From the NCBI GenBank assembly GCA_965204095.1, contig OZ241991.1, positions 4,898,001 through 4,962,000 on the forward strand: DNA of 64,000 nt, in the 5' to 3' direction. Below the pieces are notes generated by a model. It was not told where the DNA came from. It worked only from the letters and a program-made list of their open reading frames with translations, and made no database searches. Numbering within the stretch: position 1 is the first letter of the stretch; the number at the start of each line of letters is the position of its first letter. Positions 1-9,506 of the stretch are shown here, piece after piece. The position numbers and the translations under genes were made by a program. This DNA is from JAPPLB01 sp965204095 (lineage in GTDB: Bacteria > Acidobacteriota > Terriglobia > Bryobacterales > UBA6623).

Positions 1-258
1 AATGAAGCCGATGGCGAGATCAAGCAAAAGATTCTGTTCCAGGTGAATCGTTTTGGAGCAGAGGAGACCTTGGACAACCAAGGCCGCATCCTTGTGCCCG
101 CGGTTTTGCGGGAAGCCGCGGGCATGAGGGGCGAAGTCAAGATTTTATGGCAGTCGAACCATCTGTTCGTGGTGAGCGCGGCGCGCTTCGAGGAAGCGGC
201 CGAAGAGAATCGACTGACCGCGATCGACAAGCGGTATGCGGCGAATCTGGGGGTGTGA
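1..258 (+). CDS. mraZ: MraZ, transcriptional regulator / division protein (3' end only)
   Basis: The reading frame is open from base 1, so the gene starts before the window and only its C-terminal 85 residues are seen. MraZ is a ring-forming DNA-binding protein of the SpoVT-AbrB fold that represses its own dcw operon in well-studied bacteria. The visible part contains the second AbrB-like half with the family signature DNQGRILVPAVLRE, then an acidic helical tail ending in RYAANLGV. It is the first gene of the dcw cluster and is followed three bases later by rsmH, the usual order. Its promoter and operator repeats lie outside the window. Confidence 0.93.
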   Translation, partial: NEADGEIKQKILFQVNRFGAEETLDNQGRILVPAVLREAAGMRGEVKILWQSNHLFVVSAARFEEAAEENRLTAIDKRYAANLGV

Positions 259-261
259 TGA

Positions 262-1146
262 TTGGCGCACTATCCGGTATTGCTGCCGCAGGTATTGGAG
301 TTTTTGAACATTGACCCCTCCGGCCTATATGTGGATTGCACTTTGGGTGAGAGCCGCTATGCAGAGGCGATCTTGTCGCGCCTTGACTCGGGCCGGCTCA
401 TCGCGATCGATTGGGACCGAGACGCGATTGAGCTGGCCCGAGGGCGGCTTCACGAGTGGAGCGGAAGAGTGAGTTTTCATCACACCAGCTACGGCGACAT
501 TGAGGGAGTGCTGGGCTCCGAGCGCCCCCAGGGCATCGTCGCTGACCTGGGGCTTTCGCGCGGACAGTTCGAATCCGGCGCACGGGGCTTCAGCTTGCGG
601 CGCCAGGGTCCGCTGGATATGCGGATGGACCGGAGACGGCTGCTGACAGCAGACATGATCGTGAATCAGTACGACGAGCGGCGGCTCGCGGACTTGATCT
701 TCGAGTTTGGTGAAGAGAGGAGAAGCCGTAGAATTGCCAAGGCCATTGTTCGGGGGCGGCCGATCCGCGACACGGCTCATTTGGCCGAGATCGTGGCGCG
801 AGCCGTCCCTCGAACACCCCGCATGAAGATTCACCCGGCCACGCGGACGTTTCAAGCGATTCGGATCGCCGTGAACGACGAGTTGGTCGAGCTGGACCGC
901 CTCATCGAGGCGGCGCCGCCGTTGCTGGCTCCGGGCGGGCGCATGGTGGTGGTCAGTTTTCACTCGCTCGAAGACCGCCGCGTCAAGCAGTCGTTCCGCC
1001 GCTGGGCGGATCGAGATCTGCTGGCGCTTCTGACGAAGCGAGTCGTCCGTCCCGGTGAGGACGAGGTCGCCGAGAACCCGGCAAGCCGCAGCGCCAAGCT
1101 GCGCGCGGCGGAGAGGACCAAGAAGTTATGGCAGCCCCTGAACTAG
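262..1146 (+). CDS. rsmH: 16S rRNA (cytosine1402-N4)-methyltransferase RsmH (MraW)
   Basis: S-adenosylmethionine-dependent enzyme that N4-methylates C1402 in the decoding centre of 16S rRNA. The 294-residue length is normal. The start is a TTG at 262, because the protein must begin AHYPVLLPQVLEFL, matching the family N-terminus; the ATG overlapping the mraZ stop is in another frame. Visible features are the Rossmann segment IAIDWDRDAIELA, the DLGLSRGQFE segment with GFS, the PLDMRMD loop and the C-terminal VVSFHSLEDRRVKQ motif. Odd point: SAM motif I reads DCTLGESRYAEAIL (about residues 24-37) instead of the usual DATLGxGGHS type, so the glycine/histidine part is altered. The other motifs are intact, so it is probably functional. 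Confidence 0.95.
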   Translation: MAHYPVLLPQVLEFLNIDPSGLYVDCTLGESRYAEAILSRLDSGRLIAIDWDRDAIELARGRLHEWSGRVSFHHTSYGDIEGVLGSERPQGIVADLGLSRGQFESGARGFSLRRQGPLDMRMDRRRLLTADMIVNQYDERRLADLIFEFGEERRSRRIAKAIVRGRPIRDTAHLAEIVARAVPRTPRMKIHPATRTFQAIRIAVNDELVELDRLIEAAPPLLAPGGRMVVVSFHSLEDRRVKQSFRRWADRDLLALLTKRVVRPGEDEVAENPASRSAKLRAAERTKKLWQPLN

Positions 1147-1736
1147 CGATCCCGGCACGATGGGAGCCCCGGGAACTGTCTGTCGGCCCCGTCGAGGTAA
1201 CGAGGACGGCCGGGCATCGAGCCGCCCGCAGACCCCTGCCCGAGCCTGCCCGCGATGAGTTCGTTTACGACGGAGCCGGCGTGGGACGCGCCGCGCGGGC
1301 GGGGCTTTCCCGGCGACCGGTTTCTTCCCGCCCATTCCCGATGGAGAACGTATACTTCCACGTCAAGAATTTGGACAACTCGAACTTGCGGCGGCGGCCA
1401 GACCCGAGAGACAAGGTCGTCTGGTCACGGTTGGTCGTCGGCGGTTTGCTGGGCCTCGTCATGATGATCCTGACCTTCACCCCGCGGCCGCTTTTGAGGC
1501 AGTCGGGGTATCGCCTCGAGAAGCTGAGCGAAACGCACCAGTCGCTGGTCGAGATTCAAGACCAGCTCCGCGTTCGCCAAGCGAGGTTGAGTGACCTTCG
1601 CCGGGTGGCGGACCTCGCCGGACGGCAGGGATTGGAGCAGACGCCGCCGGAGCGTTTTGCCTGGCAGAACCGGACGATATCCCCGGTATCACAGGAAGAC
1701 GAATTGGCTTGGAACCGGAGGAATGCGCAGCCCTGA
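1128..1736 (+). CDS. ftsL: FtsL-like cell division protein
   Basis: Small bitopic divisome protein, placed between rsmH and ftsI as in most dcw clusters. The recognisable part begins at the internal ATG at 1341 (ENVYFHVKNLDNSNLRR). It has a short cytoplasmic region, one membrane span (VVGGLLGLVMMILTF) and a periplasmic coiled-coil-like stretch (YRLEKLSETHQSLVEIQDQL). FtsL works with FtsB and FtsQ to activate FtsW/FtsI. The frame is open back to an ATG at 1128 that overlaps rsmH by 19 bases, giving 202 residues with an Arg/Pro-rich N-terminal extension of 71 residues. The short form of 131 residues leaves a 194-bp gap after rsmH. No clear ribosome-binding site decides between the two. Assignment rests on position and topology, since FtsL sequences diverge strongly. 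Confidence 0.75.
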   Translation: MAAPELAIPARWEPRELSVGPVEVTRTAGHRAARRPLPEPARDEFVYDGAGVGRAARAGLSRRPVSSRPFPMENVYFHVKNLDNSNLRRRPDPRDKVVWSRLVVGGLLGLVMMILTFTPRPLLRQSGYRLEKLSETHQSLVEIQDQLRVRQARLSDLRRVADLAGRQGLEQTPPERFAWQNRTISPVSQEDELAWNRRNAQP

Positions 1737-1804
1737 ACGAGGTGAGAGCCAAAACTCTCTCTGACGGCTCGCCATCACGGCGGCCCGAGTAATCAGAGTC
1801 ATTC

Positions 1805-4069
1805 ATGGCAGGTCGCCGGAACAGAGACCGACCCCCCAGCGACCGAGGCTTTTGGACGCGGCTGCGCCTGTCGGCTCGCGCACTGTACGAGTTTCAGAGC
1901 CTTCCCCCTTTTCGACTTTTCGTATTCGCTCTGACGGCCGGCTTGTGGCTGGCGCTGATCGTCGTTCGTCTTTGGGACCTACAGATCCGTCAAGCTCCTC
2001 GCTTGGCCGAGAAGGCACAGCAGCAGCAGGAGGACGTGATCGAGATCGCCGCTCGACGAGGACGCATCTACGACCGCAACGGCATCGAGTTGGCCCGCAG
2101 CACTCCAGTAGATTCGATCGGCGTATTTCCTTCCAAGGTAGGCGACCCCGAGCTTGCGGCGACGCTGCTCGCCGAGGTGCTTCGAGAAAACCCGAATTCC
2201 CTCAGAAAAAAGCTGAAGAAGAAGCGCTTTCAATGGGTGCGGCGCTTGGCGGAACCGGGTGAGGCGGAGCGAATCCGGGAGCTTCCGCTGGCCGGACTGC
2301 ATTTTGAAAAGGAGAGTAAGCGTTATTACCCGAAAGGAACCGTTGCGGCCCACATCCTCGGGGCCGTGGGTGTTGACCACATGGGCCTGGCAGGGCTGGA
2401 ACAGACCTTCGAGGCCAAGCTTCGGGGCGTTTCGGGGCAGCGCTCAGTACAAGTCGACGCCCTGCAGCATCGATACGCAAGCCAAGTCATCCAGGAGCCG
2501 GTTCCCGGCTATGACCTGGTGCTTAGCATTGACCAGCGCATTCAAGTCACGGCTGAAAAGGAACTGGGGCGGGCCATCGAGGAAACGCAAGCGGAGGCAG
2601 GGGCCGTCGTCGTGATGGACCCCGTCAACGGGGACATTCTGGGCATGGCGAACTGGCCCACCTTTGATCCCAATGATCGTGAGCCATCGAAGACGGACCT
2701 GGAGCATAGGAAGAACTACGCCCTGAGTCACATGATCGAGCCCGGGTCGACGTTCAAGGTCGTGACGGTAGCGGCCGGACTCGAGGAAAAGGTGACCACG
2801 CCGGAAGAGATGATCGACTGCGAGCGAGGGGGAATCTACCTGTTATCGCGTTGGATTCGGGACCACAAGCCATTCGCAATGCTGAGTGTCGCGGACGTGC
2901 TGGCTCGCTCGAGCAATGTAGGGACCATCAAGCTGGGTCTGCGGCTCTCCCCCGAACGACTTCACCGCTATGCCCGCGCCTTCGGCTTCGGGCAGCCGAC
3001 GGGACTGCCCTTGCCGGGCGAGACAGCCGGCCTGCTGCGGCCGTGGGAACGCTGGCATCCGGCTGCAATCGGCTCGGTGGCGATTGGCCAAGAGGTGGGT
3101 GTGACCGCCCTGCAGATGGCGCGAGGCGTCAGTGTCATCGCTAACGGCGGCTCGCTCGTAACTCCCCGCATCATCGAATCCATCGTCAGCCCGCAGGGCG
3201 AGCGAACAGAACCGGATGTTCGGGAGTCGTCTCGTGTTCTGAACCCTGATACAGCAGCGATCATGCGGGCGCTCATGGAAAGAGTCGTCCGGGAAGGCAC
3301 CGGGCGCCGGGCGCGAACGCCGGGCTACCGGATAGCAGGAAAGACCGGGACCGCACAGAAAGTGGATCCCGAAACGGGCCGCTATTCAACCAAGGATTAT
3401 GTTGCGAGCTTCGTGGGGTTCGCTCCGGTCAACGCCCCCTCGATCCTGGTTGTGATCGTGCTTGATTCACCGGTCGGAATGTACTACGGCGGACAGGTGG
3501 CGGCTCCCGTGTTTCCCAGGATCGCGACCGAGGTGCTGCGGTTCCGTGACGTGCCTCCGGAACTACCGTTGGAGCAGGAGCCCGTTCGCCCGATTCCTGA
3601 AGAGTGGTGGGCGGACTTCGCGATCGAGGAGCCCGCTCGCGACTGGCCGGGAAGCACGCAAGTCGAGTTTCCAGGCGTCTCGTCGGATGAGGATGCCGTC
3701 GTGGTGACCGTCGCTTCGTTGACGGATTCCGCTTCGCCACGGCTCGGGGATGTGCCGCTGGTCTCCAATCTGACGATGGGCGGTCCGAATGCTGCATCAC
3801 CTCCGGAACCGCAGGCGGTCGTCGACGACACCATCGAAGAAGCAGAGCCGGCGGACATGAAGCCCGCTCGATTGACCGTGGTTGACGCGCGGCTGCCGGA
3901 TTTTCGAGGCGAGACAGTGGATTCAGTCATTTCGCAAACCTCTTCGCTCGGCTTGGCGGTTCATCTTCGCGGTAGCGGCAGGGTATGGCGCCAATGGCCA
4001 CCTGCTGGAACGCCGATCCAGTTTGGCGGCACGGTCACGGTTGATTTCCGGGTCGGAGCAAAACAATGA
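1805..4069 (+). CDS. ftsI: Peptidoglycan D,D-transpeptidase FtsI / PBP3 with C-terminal PASTA domain
   Basis: Class B penicillin-binding protein that cross-links septal peptidoglycan with FtsW. Domains in order: an Arg-rich cytoplasmic tail, a signal anchor at about residues 36-58, a dimerisation/pedestal domain starting near RRGRIYDRNG, and the transpeptidase domain. The active-site motifs are STFK at 315-318 (nucleophile Ser315), SSN at 369-371 and KTGT at 513-516. A long acidic linker leads to a single PASTA-like domain at about residues 690-752 (RLPDFRGETVDSVI). At 754 residues it is longer than the E. coli protein because of linker and PASTA domain, as in many Gram-positive and acidobacterial homologues. 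Its stop overlaps the murE start by four bases (ATGA). Confidence 0.95.
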   Translation: MAGRRNRDRPPSDRGFWTRLRLSARALYEFQSLPPFRLFVFALTAGLWLALIVVRLWDLQIRQAPRLAEKAQQQQEDVIEIAARRGRIYDRNGIELARSTPVDSIGVFPSKVGDPELAATLLAEVLRENPNSLRKKLKKKRFQWVRRLAEPGEAERIRELPLAGLHFEKESKRYYPKGTVAAHILGAVGVDHMGLAGLEQTFEAKLRGVSGQRSVQVDALQHRYASQVIQEPVPGYDLVLSIDQRIQVTAEKELGRAIEETQAEAGAVVVMDPVNGDILGMANWPTFDPNDREPSKTDLEHRKNYALSHMIEPGSTFKVVTVAAGLEEKVTTPEEMIDCERGGIYLLSRWIRDHKPFAMLSVADVLARSSNVGTIKLGLRLSPERLHRYARAFGFGQPTGLPLPGETAGLLRPWERWHPAAIGSVAIGQEVGVTALQMARGVSVIANGGSLVTPRIIESIVSPQGERTEPDVRESSRVLNPDTAAIMRALMERVVREGTGRRARTPGYRIAGKTGTAQKVDPETGRYSTKDYVASFVGFAPVNAPSILVVIVLDSPVGMYYGGQVAAPVFPRIATEVLRFRDVPPELPLEQEPVRPIPEEWWADFAIEEPARDWPGSTQVEFPGVSSDEDAVVVTVASLTDSASPRLGDVPLVSNLTMGGPNAASPPEPQAVVDDTIEEAEPADMKPARLTVVDARLPDFRGETVDSVISQTSSLGLAVHLRGSGRVWRQWPPAGTPIQFGGTVTVDFRVGAKQ

Positions 4070-5565
4070 AGATCGGAGACTTGTTTGACCGGCGCGCCCT
4101 CTGTCAGACAGGGCTGCGGCACAAGTCGATCCATGGTCTGCAATACGACTCTCGCAAACTGGAACCGGATGATTTGTTTTTCGCGTTTCCCGGGGAGCAT
4201 GTCGACGGTCATCAGTTCATCCCGGCGGCCTTGGATGCCGGCGCGGCGGCGATCGTAAGCGAACGCAAGGCGCCGGCGCCGTACTCCGAGCCATGGATTC
4301 AAGTGCCGCATGACAGACAGGCACTGGCAAACGCGGCTTTGCGATTTTACGGCCGGCCTGATCATCAACTCAAGCTCACCGGCGTCACGGGAACCAATGG
4401 CAAGACCAGCACAGTCCATCTGCTCGATTCCATTCTTGAGAACGCCGGGCTGTTGACGGCCCGTTTCGGCACGATCGAGCATAAGATCGGCCAGCGGCGC
4501 TTGCGGGCAGTGAACACAACGCCAGAATCGTTGGATATCGTTCGCTTTCTTGCCGATCTCGTTGCAGAAGGGGGCTCCCACGCCAGTTTCGAAGCTTCGT
4601 CCCACGCCTTGGATCTGGGCCGGGTCTACGGCTTTGACTTCCACACCGTCGTCTTCACGAACCTGTCTCGCGATCACCTGGATTATCACCAAACCATGGA
4701 GGAGTACGCTGCGGCGAAGCGCCGGTTGCTGCAGGGCGCCGGCGGGGAGACTCCCCGCTACGCGGTAATCAACAGGGATGACCCCGTTGGCCGGGAGTGG
4801 CTGGATACAAGCTCGTCGGAGACGCTGAGCTTCGGAGTGCAGCCGGGGGCGGATATTGTTGCCGAAAACGTGGACGTACGTCTCTCAAGCCTGCACTTTC
4901 GGGCCGCAACGCCACGAGGGTCTCTGGATGTCCGATCATCGCTCGGAGGCGCGTTCAACATCAGTAATCTGCTGGCGGCGATCACAGCCGCCCTTACATT
5001 GGACATCGACCTCGACACGATTGGTGAAGGCATCGAAGCATGCCGCGCTGTGCCTGGTCGGTTCGAATTGATCGACGAGGGACAGCCGTTTATCGTGATC
5101 GTCGACTACGCACATACCGATGATGCGCTACGGAACCTGCTCGAAGCCGCCCGAGAGTTGCTTCGGTGTTCAAATCGACCGGGGCGCATTCTGACGGTGT
5201 TCGGGTGCGGCGGCGATCGTGACCGCACCAAGAGGCCGGTGATGGGAGAAATTGCCGGACGTCTGAGCGACTTGGTAATTCTTACCTCCGACAACCCGCG
5301 CTCGGAAAATCCGCTCAACATCATCAATGACATCCGCGTCGGACTGGGTCGTGTCGAATCCAAGCATGAAATCGAAGCGGACCGGGCCGCGGCGATCCGC
5401 CGGGCTGTTTCTCAAGGTCAGGCCGGCGACATCGTGCTGCTAGCCGGTAAGGGTCATGAGACGACGCAGACCATCGGCGGCGAGGTGATTTCTTTCGACG
5501 ACCGGGAAACGGTCCGAGGCGTGCTTCACGAACTAGGGTATGGCGTGCATTCCGTGGCTGGGTAA
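4066..5565 (+). CDS. murE: UDP-MurNAc-L-Ala-D-Glu:meso-diaminopimelate ligase MurE
   Basis: Cytoplasmic ATP-dependent ligase adding the third residue of the peptidoglycan stem peptide. The 499-residue protein shows the Mur-ligase P-loop GVTGTNGKT at 106-114, the SSHAL and NLSRDHLDYH motifs of the central domain, the VDYAHT motif that opens the C-terminal domain and GKGHET near the end. DNPR at 409-412 is the amino-acid selectivity motif of the meso-diaminopimelate-adding type, which implies a DAP-type wall. It is translationally coupled to ftsI through an ATGA overlap and is followed by murF after 24 bases. Confidence 0.97.
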   Translation: MKIGDLFDRRALCQTGLRHKSIHGLQYDSRKLEPDDLFFAFPGEHVDGHQFIPAALDAGAAAIVSERKAPAPYSEPWIQVPHDRQALANAALRFYGRPDHQLKLTGVTGTNGKTSTVHLLDSILENAGLLTARFGTIEHKIGQRRLRAVNTTPESLDIVRFLADLVAEGGSHASFEASSHALDLGRVYGFDFHTVVFTNLSRDHLDYHQTMEEYAAAKRRLLQGAGGETPRYAVINRDDPVGREWLDTSSSETLSFGVQPGADIVAENVDVRLSSLHFRAATPRGSLDVRSSLGGAFNISNLLAAITAALTLDIDLDTIGEGIEACRAVPGRFELIDEGQPFIVIVDYAHTDDALRNLLEAARELLRCSNRPGRILTVFGCGGDRDRTKRPVMGEIAGRLSDLVILTSDNPRSENPLNIINDIRVGLGRVESKHEIEADRAAAIRRAVSQGQAGDIVLLAGKGHETTQTIGGEVISFDDRETVRGVLHELGYGVHSVAG

Positions 5566-5589
5566 CGCCGGGCGAAATGGGATCGTTTG

Positions 5590-6996
5590 ATGCGTTTGGA
5601 CCTTTCGGACATTGCGAACATTCTGGAAACTTCGTTGCAAGGGCGGGCGGGCGAGGCTTCGGGCTATTCCATCGATTCGAGGACGATCGAGAGAGGTGAT
5701 CTGTTCTTTGCCATTCGCGGACCACAGTTCGATGGCCACGACTTCATCTCCGCGGCCTGGGAGGCGGGCGCCGCGGCTGTGGTGGCGGAGCGTTCCTGGG
5801 CGGTCGCCCATCAAGTACGCGGCCCTCTGCTTGCAGTCGGTGATCCGGCAGCGGCGCTGCGGCGGTTGGCGCGTGAAACGCGAAGACGCAGGGGGCTTCC
5901 TGTGGTAGGCGTGACCGGAAGCAACGGCAAGACAACAACGAAAGACGCGATTGCCGCGCTGCTCGCGCAGCACTTGCTGGTTGCGAAGACGGAAGGGAAT
6001 CTGAACAACGAGTTGGGATTGCCGCTATCGATTCTGAGAATGCACGACGCGGCCGAAGTCGGCGTGTTCGAGATGGGCATGAACCATCGCGGTGAGATCA
6101 CTGCGCTTGCCGAGATCGCCTCGCCGACGGTGGGTGTCGTGACCAACGTGAGTGAAGCGCACGTCGAGTATTTTTCATCGGCAGACGAAATCGCTTTGGC
6201 GAAGCGGGAATTGATAGAGGCCCTTCCCGTCGAGGGAACGGCCGTGCTCAATGCGGACGACCTGCGGGTACGCGCCTTTGGTGACTCTCACGCGGGGCCG
6301 GTTGTGACATTCGGCGAGAGTGAGAAGGCCGACTTTCGGGCGACCTCAATAGAAACACGCGGAGCCGAAGGCGTACGGTTCACTCTCCTCCAAAGGGACG
6401 GAGGGAAGACCGTTGGTTTTCAGAGCGGCTTGATCGGGCGGCACAATGCGCTGAACCTGTCGGCGGCGCTTGCGACGGCTTCGGTGTTCGGAGTCGATTC
6501 TCCCGATCTCGTCGATGCCGTGGCGCGCCTGCGCCCGGCGAGGCGGCGCGGTGAGACAAGGCGGCTGGGAGGCGCATTATTGATCGACGATTGCTACAAC
6601 GCCAACCCGCGGGCCATGGAGGTCATGCTGAGTGTATTAGCGGAAACACCGGCCACACGCCGCATCGCGGTGCTGGGCGAGATGCGTGAGTTGGGTGAAG
6701 CCGCGGAGGAACTCCACCGGCGCGTCGGCCGGAATGCGGCCCGAGTCGGCGTCGACCTCCTGATCGGTGTCACCGGCGCCGCTCGGTGGATCGTCGAAGA
6801 GGCGGTTGCTGCCGGGCTGCCGCAATCGCGGACCTCGTTTTTTGGAGAACCGGAAGAGGCCGGACGATTCGTGGCCGAACAGTTGCGGGCCGCAGATGCG
6901 GTGTTGTTCAAGGCGTCGCGAGGCGTGGCGCTCGAAAGAGCGCTGAGTGTTGTTGAGCGGCTCTGTGAGACTGCCGGGGGAAGAGCCCAGGGCTAG
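5590..6996 (+). CDS. murF: UDP-MurNAc-tripeptide:D-alanyl-D-alanine ligase MurF
   Basis: Adds D-Ala-D-Ala to complete the pentapeptide precursor. The 468-residue protein carries the P-loop GVTGSNGKTTT from residue 107, EGNLNNELGLPL, MGMNHRGEI and the C-terminal DDCYNANP motif, all typical of MurF. The ATG at 5590 is preferred over the in-frame TTG just before it. The gene lies between murE and mraY and ends five bases before mraY, so the three precursor-pathway genes are probably cotranscribed. Confidence 0.96.
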   Translation: MRLDLSDIANILETSLQGRAGEASGYSIDSRTIERGDLFFAIRGPQFDGHDFISAAWEAGAAAVVAERSWAVAHQVRGPLLAVGDPAAALRRLARETRRRRGLPVVGVTGSNGKTTTKDAIAALLAQHLLVAKTEGNLNNELGLPLSILRMHDAAEVGVFEMGMNHRGEITALAEIASPTVGVVTNVSEAHVEYFSSADEIALAKRELIEALPVEGTAVLNADDLRVRAFGDSHAGPVVTFGESEKADFRATSIETRGAEGVRFTLLQRDGGKTVGFQSGLIGRHNALNLSAALATASVFGVDSPDLVDAVARLRPARRRGETRRLGGALLIDDCYNANPRAMEVMLSVLAETPATRRIAVLGEMRELGEAAEELHRRVGRNAARVGVDLLIGVTGAARWIVEEAVAAGLPQSRTSFFGEPEEAGRFVAEQLRAADAVLFKASRGVALERALSVVERLCETAGGRAQG

Positions 6997-7001
6997 GCAT
7001 C

Positions 7002-8135
7002 ATGTTTTTTCACCTTTTCTTCGAGGAGCTTTTTCCGTATTTCAGCCCGTTCCGCGTCTTCAGCTACATCACGTTCCGCACGGCCGCCGCCAGCTTGATG
7101 GCGCTGGGGTTGGGCTTGATCCTGGGGCCCTGGTTGATCCGGCGGCTGCGGCAGTTCCAGGTCAGCCAGCCGATTCGCGAGGACGGACCCAAATCGCATT
7201 TGAACAAAGCTGGCACGCCGACGATGGGTGGGCTGCTGATCAACATCTCGATTCTGATGCCGACTCTGTTGTGGGCGAATCTTCGCAACGTCTACATCTG
7301 GGTTGCCCTGCTCGGGTTGGTCGGCTTCGGCGGCATCGGTTTCCTGGACGATTTCTTGAAGATTCGACGTGGGAAGAATCTTGGATTGTCCGCTCGGATG
7401 AAGCTGCTGATGCAAGTGGTTGTGACGCTTTTGATCGTCTGCATCCTGGCGTGGTTGCATCTCGGCGGCAGCTACGACACGCGATTGATTCTCCCGTTTT
7501 TCAAAGGGGTGCAGCCGGAATTAGTGATGCAACCCGCGCTGGAGCAGCCTTGGACCTATCCGCTGGCGTTCGTGGGCCTTTTTGTATTTCTGTTCGTGGT
7601 GTTGGCGGGATCGACGAATGCCGTGAATTTGACGGACGGGCTGGACGGGCTGGCGTCTGGTCTGATGGTGATCGCGTCAGGAGCGTTTACGGTGCTGGCG
7701 TATCTCGCCGGGCATCAAGAGTTTGCGAGGTATCTCGATATCGCGCCCGTGCCGCAGGCGGCGGAACTGACGATCTTCTGCGGATCGATGGTCGGCGCGA
7801 GTTTGGCGTTTCTCTGGTACAACGCGCATCCCGCCGAGATCTTCATGGGAGATGTCGGCTCGCTCGGTCTCGGTGGAGCGCTCGGAACCGTGGCGGTGTT
7901 GATTAAACAAGAGATCCTGTTGCTGTTCGTCGGCGGCGTGTTCGTCCTGGAGGCGCTGTCGGTGATCATGCAGGTCGCAAGCTTCAAGTTGTCAGGCCGG
8001 CGGATTTTCAGGATGGCGCCTCTGCATCATCATTTTGAGGCGCTCGGTTGGCCGGAGTCGAAGATCATCGCGCGGTTCTGGATCATGGGCCTGGTCTGGT
8101 CCCTGCTGGCGCTGAGCACGTTGAAACTGAGATGA
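7002..8135 (+). CDS. mraY: Phospho-N-acetylmuramoyl-pentapeptide-transferase MraY
   Basis: Polytopic inner-membrane enzyme that transfers phospho-MurNAc-pentapeptide to undecaprenyl phosphate, making lipid I. The 377-residue protein is strongly hydrophobic with about ten membrane segments. Family motifs are present: HLNKAGTPTMGG, the acidic FLDDF loop, NLTDGLDGLASG, GDVGSLGLGG and the HHHFE motif near the C-terminus. The start ATG at 7002 lies five bases after murF; its stop overlaps murD by four bases. Confidence 0.97.
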   Translation: MFFHLFFEELFPYFSPFRVFSYITFRTAAASLMALGLGLILGPWLIRRLRQFQVSQPIREDGPKSHLNKAGTPTMGGLLINISILMPTLLWANLRNVYIWVALLGLVGFGGIGFLDDFLKIRRGKNLGLSARMKLLMQVVVTLLIVCILAWLHLGGSYDTRLILPFFKGVQPELVMQPALEQPWTYPLAFVGLFVFLFVVLAGSTNAVNLTDGLDGLASGLMVIASGAFTVLAYLAGHQEFARYLDIAPVPQAAELTIFCGSMVGASLAFLWYNAHPAEIFMGDVGSLGLGGALGTVAVLIKQEILLLFVGGVFVLEALSVIMQVASFKLSGRRIFRMAPLHHHFEALGWPESKIIARFWIMGLVWSLLALSTLKLR

Positions 8136-9487
8136 GGTGGCTAGGAAAACGCGTGCTGGTTGTCGGACTCGGAGCATCAGGGAAAGCGGCGGCGCGCTTC
8201 GCGGCGGTACGGGGAGCCCAGGTCACCGCGACGGACCGGCGCCCGCAGAGCGAGTTGAGTGAAGCAGCGGAAGAGATGGGAAAGCTGAACGTGCGCCTCG
8301 AGTTGGGCGGACACCCCCAGAAGCTCTTTCTGGAACAGGACCTGATTGTGCCATCGCCCGGAGTGCCTTGGAATTTACCGGAACTCGAGGCTGCTCGACG
8401 GACCGGCGTCGTCGTAGCAGGTGAGCTGGAGATTGCTTCGAGTGCTCTGAAGGGGCCGGTGATCGGTGTGACCGGAACCAACGGCAAGACGACCACTACC
8501 TCTTTGATCGGACACATCATCGAGACGGCGGGCTTGCCGGTGGCCACAGGGGGTAATCTCGGAACGCCGGTGCTGGAGATGGTCGATGCGTCGAGTGACG
8601 CGCGCTGGAATGTCTTGGAGCTTTCCAGTTTTCAGCTCGAGGCGACCGCGACGTTCCCTGTACACATCGCAGTGGTCTTGAACGTGACGCCGGATCACCT
8701 CGATCGGCATGGCGATCTCGAAGCCTACGCGAAGGCCAAGGGCAAGATCTTCCAAGCACAGACAGCCCGTGACCATGCGGTTTTGCACTTCGACGATCCG
8801 GTCTGCCGTACCTTTGCGCTGCAAACAGCGGGGACCGTGAACTGGTTCAGCCGAACCGGGCGCAATGAACCCGGGGCGTGGGTCGAAAACGGATGGGTCT
8901 TGTTGAATGGACAGCCCGTTACTGCTCTTCCATTGCCCATCCCGGGTCACCACAACCTTGAGAACGCGCTGGCCGCAGTGACAGCCTCTTCTTTGGCCGG
9001 CATCGGGCTTGAGGCGATGGCCAAGGGGCTTCAGACGTTCAGAACAGCGGAACACCGGCTGGAATGCGTCGCGGAAATCAGTGGCGTTGCCTATTACAAC
9101 GACTCGAAGGCGACGAATGTGGACGCAGCGATCAAGGCGGTGGAAACGTTTGATCGAGGGTTGTGGGTCATCTTGGGTGGCAGTGAGAAAGGTTTTTCGT
9201 ACACAGCACTCAGAAGGCCGTTGCGAGACCGGGCGCGCAGCGTGCTGTTGATCGGGGAATCCGCGTCGAGGATCGAGCGGGAGCTGAACGGAGCGGTACC
9301 GCTGATTCACGCCGGGACGCTGCTCAAGGCGATGCAGTATGCCCATCGTCATGCCGAGTCCGGCGACACGGTGCTGCTCTCTCCGGCCTGTGCGAGTTTC
9401 GACCAATTCAAAAACTACGGAGAGCGTGGCAGGCGGTTCAAGGAGATCGTAAGGGAACTGCGGGAGAAAGCAGAAGCGAGTCTCTGA
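8132..9487 (+). CDS. murD: UDP-MurNAc-L-alanine:D-glutamate ligase MurD
   Basis: Adds D-glutamate to UDP-MurNAc-L-Ala. The start chosen is the ATG at 8132, which overlaps the mraY stop (ATGA) and gives the canonical N-terminus RWLGKRVLVVGLGASGKAAA, the Rossmann fold that binds the UDP moiety. The same frame extends upstream, but only inside mraY. The P-loop GVTGTNGKTTT starts at residue 112, followed by NVTPDHLDRH and YYNDSKATN, both MurD-typical. At 451 residues the length is normal. Confidence 0.96.
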   Translation: MRWLGKRVLVVGLGASGKAAARFAAVRGAQVTATDRRPQSELSEAAEEMGKLNVRLELGGHPQKLFLEQDLIVPSPGVPWNLPELEAARRTGVVVAGELEIASSALKGPVIGVTGTNGKTTTTSLIGHIIETAGLPVATGGNLGTPVLEMVDASSDARWNVLELSSFQLEATATFPVHIAVVLNVTPDHLDRHGDLEAYAKAKGKIFQAQTARDHAVLHFDDPVCRTFALQTAGTVNWFSRTGRNEPGAWVENGWVLLNGQPVTALPLPIPGHHNLENALAAVTASSLAGIGLEAMAKGLQTFRTAEHRLECVAEISGVAYYNDSKATNVDAAIKAVETFDRGLWVILGGSEKGFSYTALRRPLRDRARSVLLIGESASRIERELNGAVPLIHAGTLLKAMQYAHRHAESGDTVLLSPACASFDQFKNYGERGRRFKEIVRELREKAEASL

Positions 9488-9506
9488 GAAGACAGTACGG
9501 AAGGAC

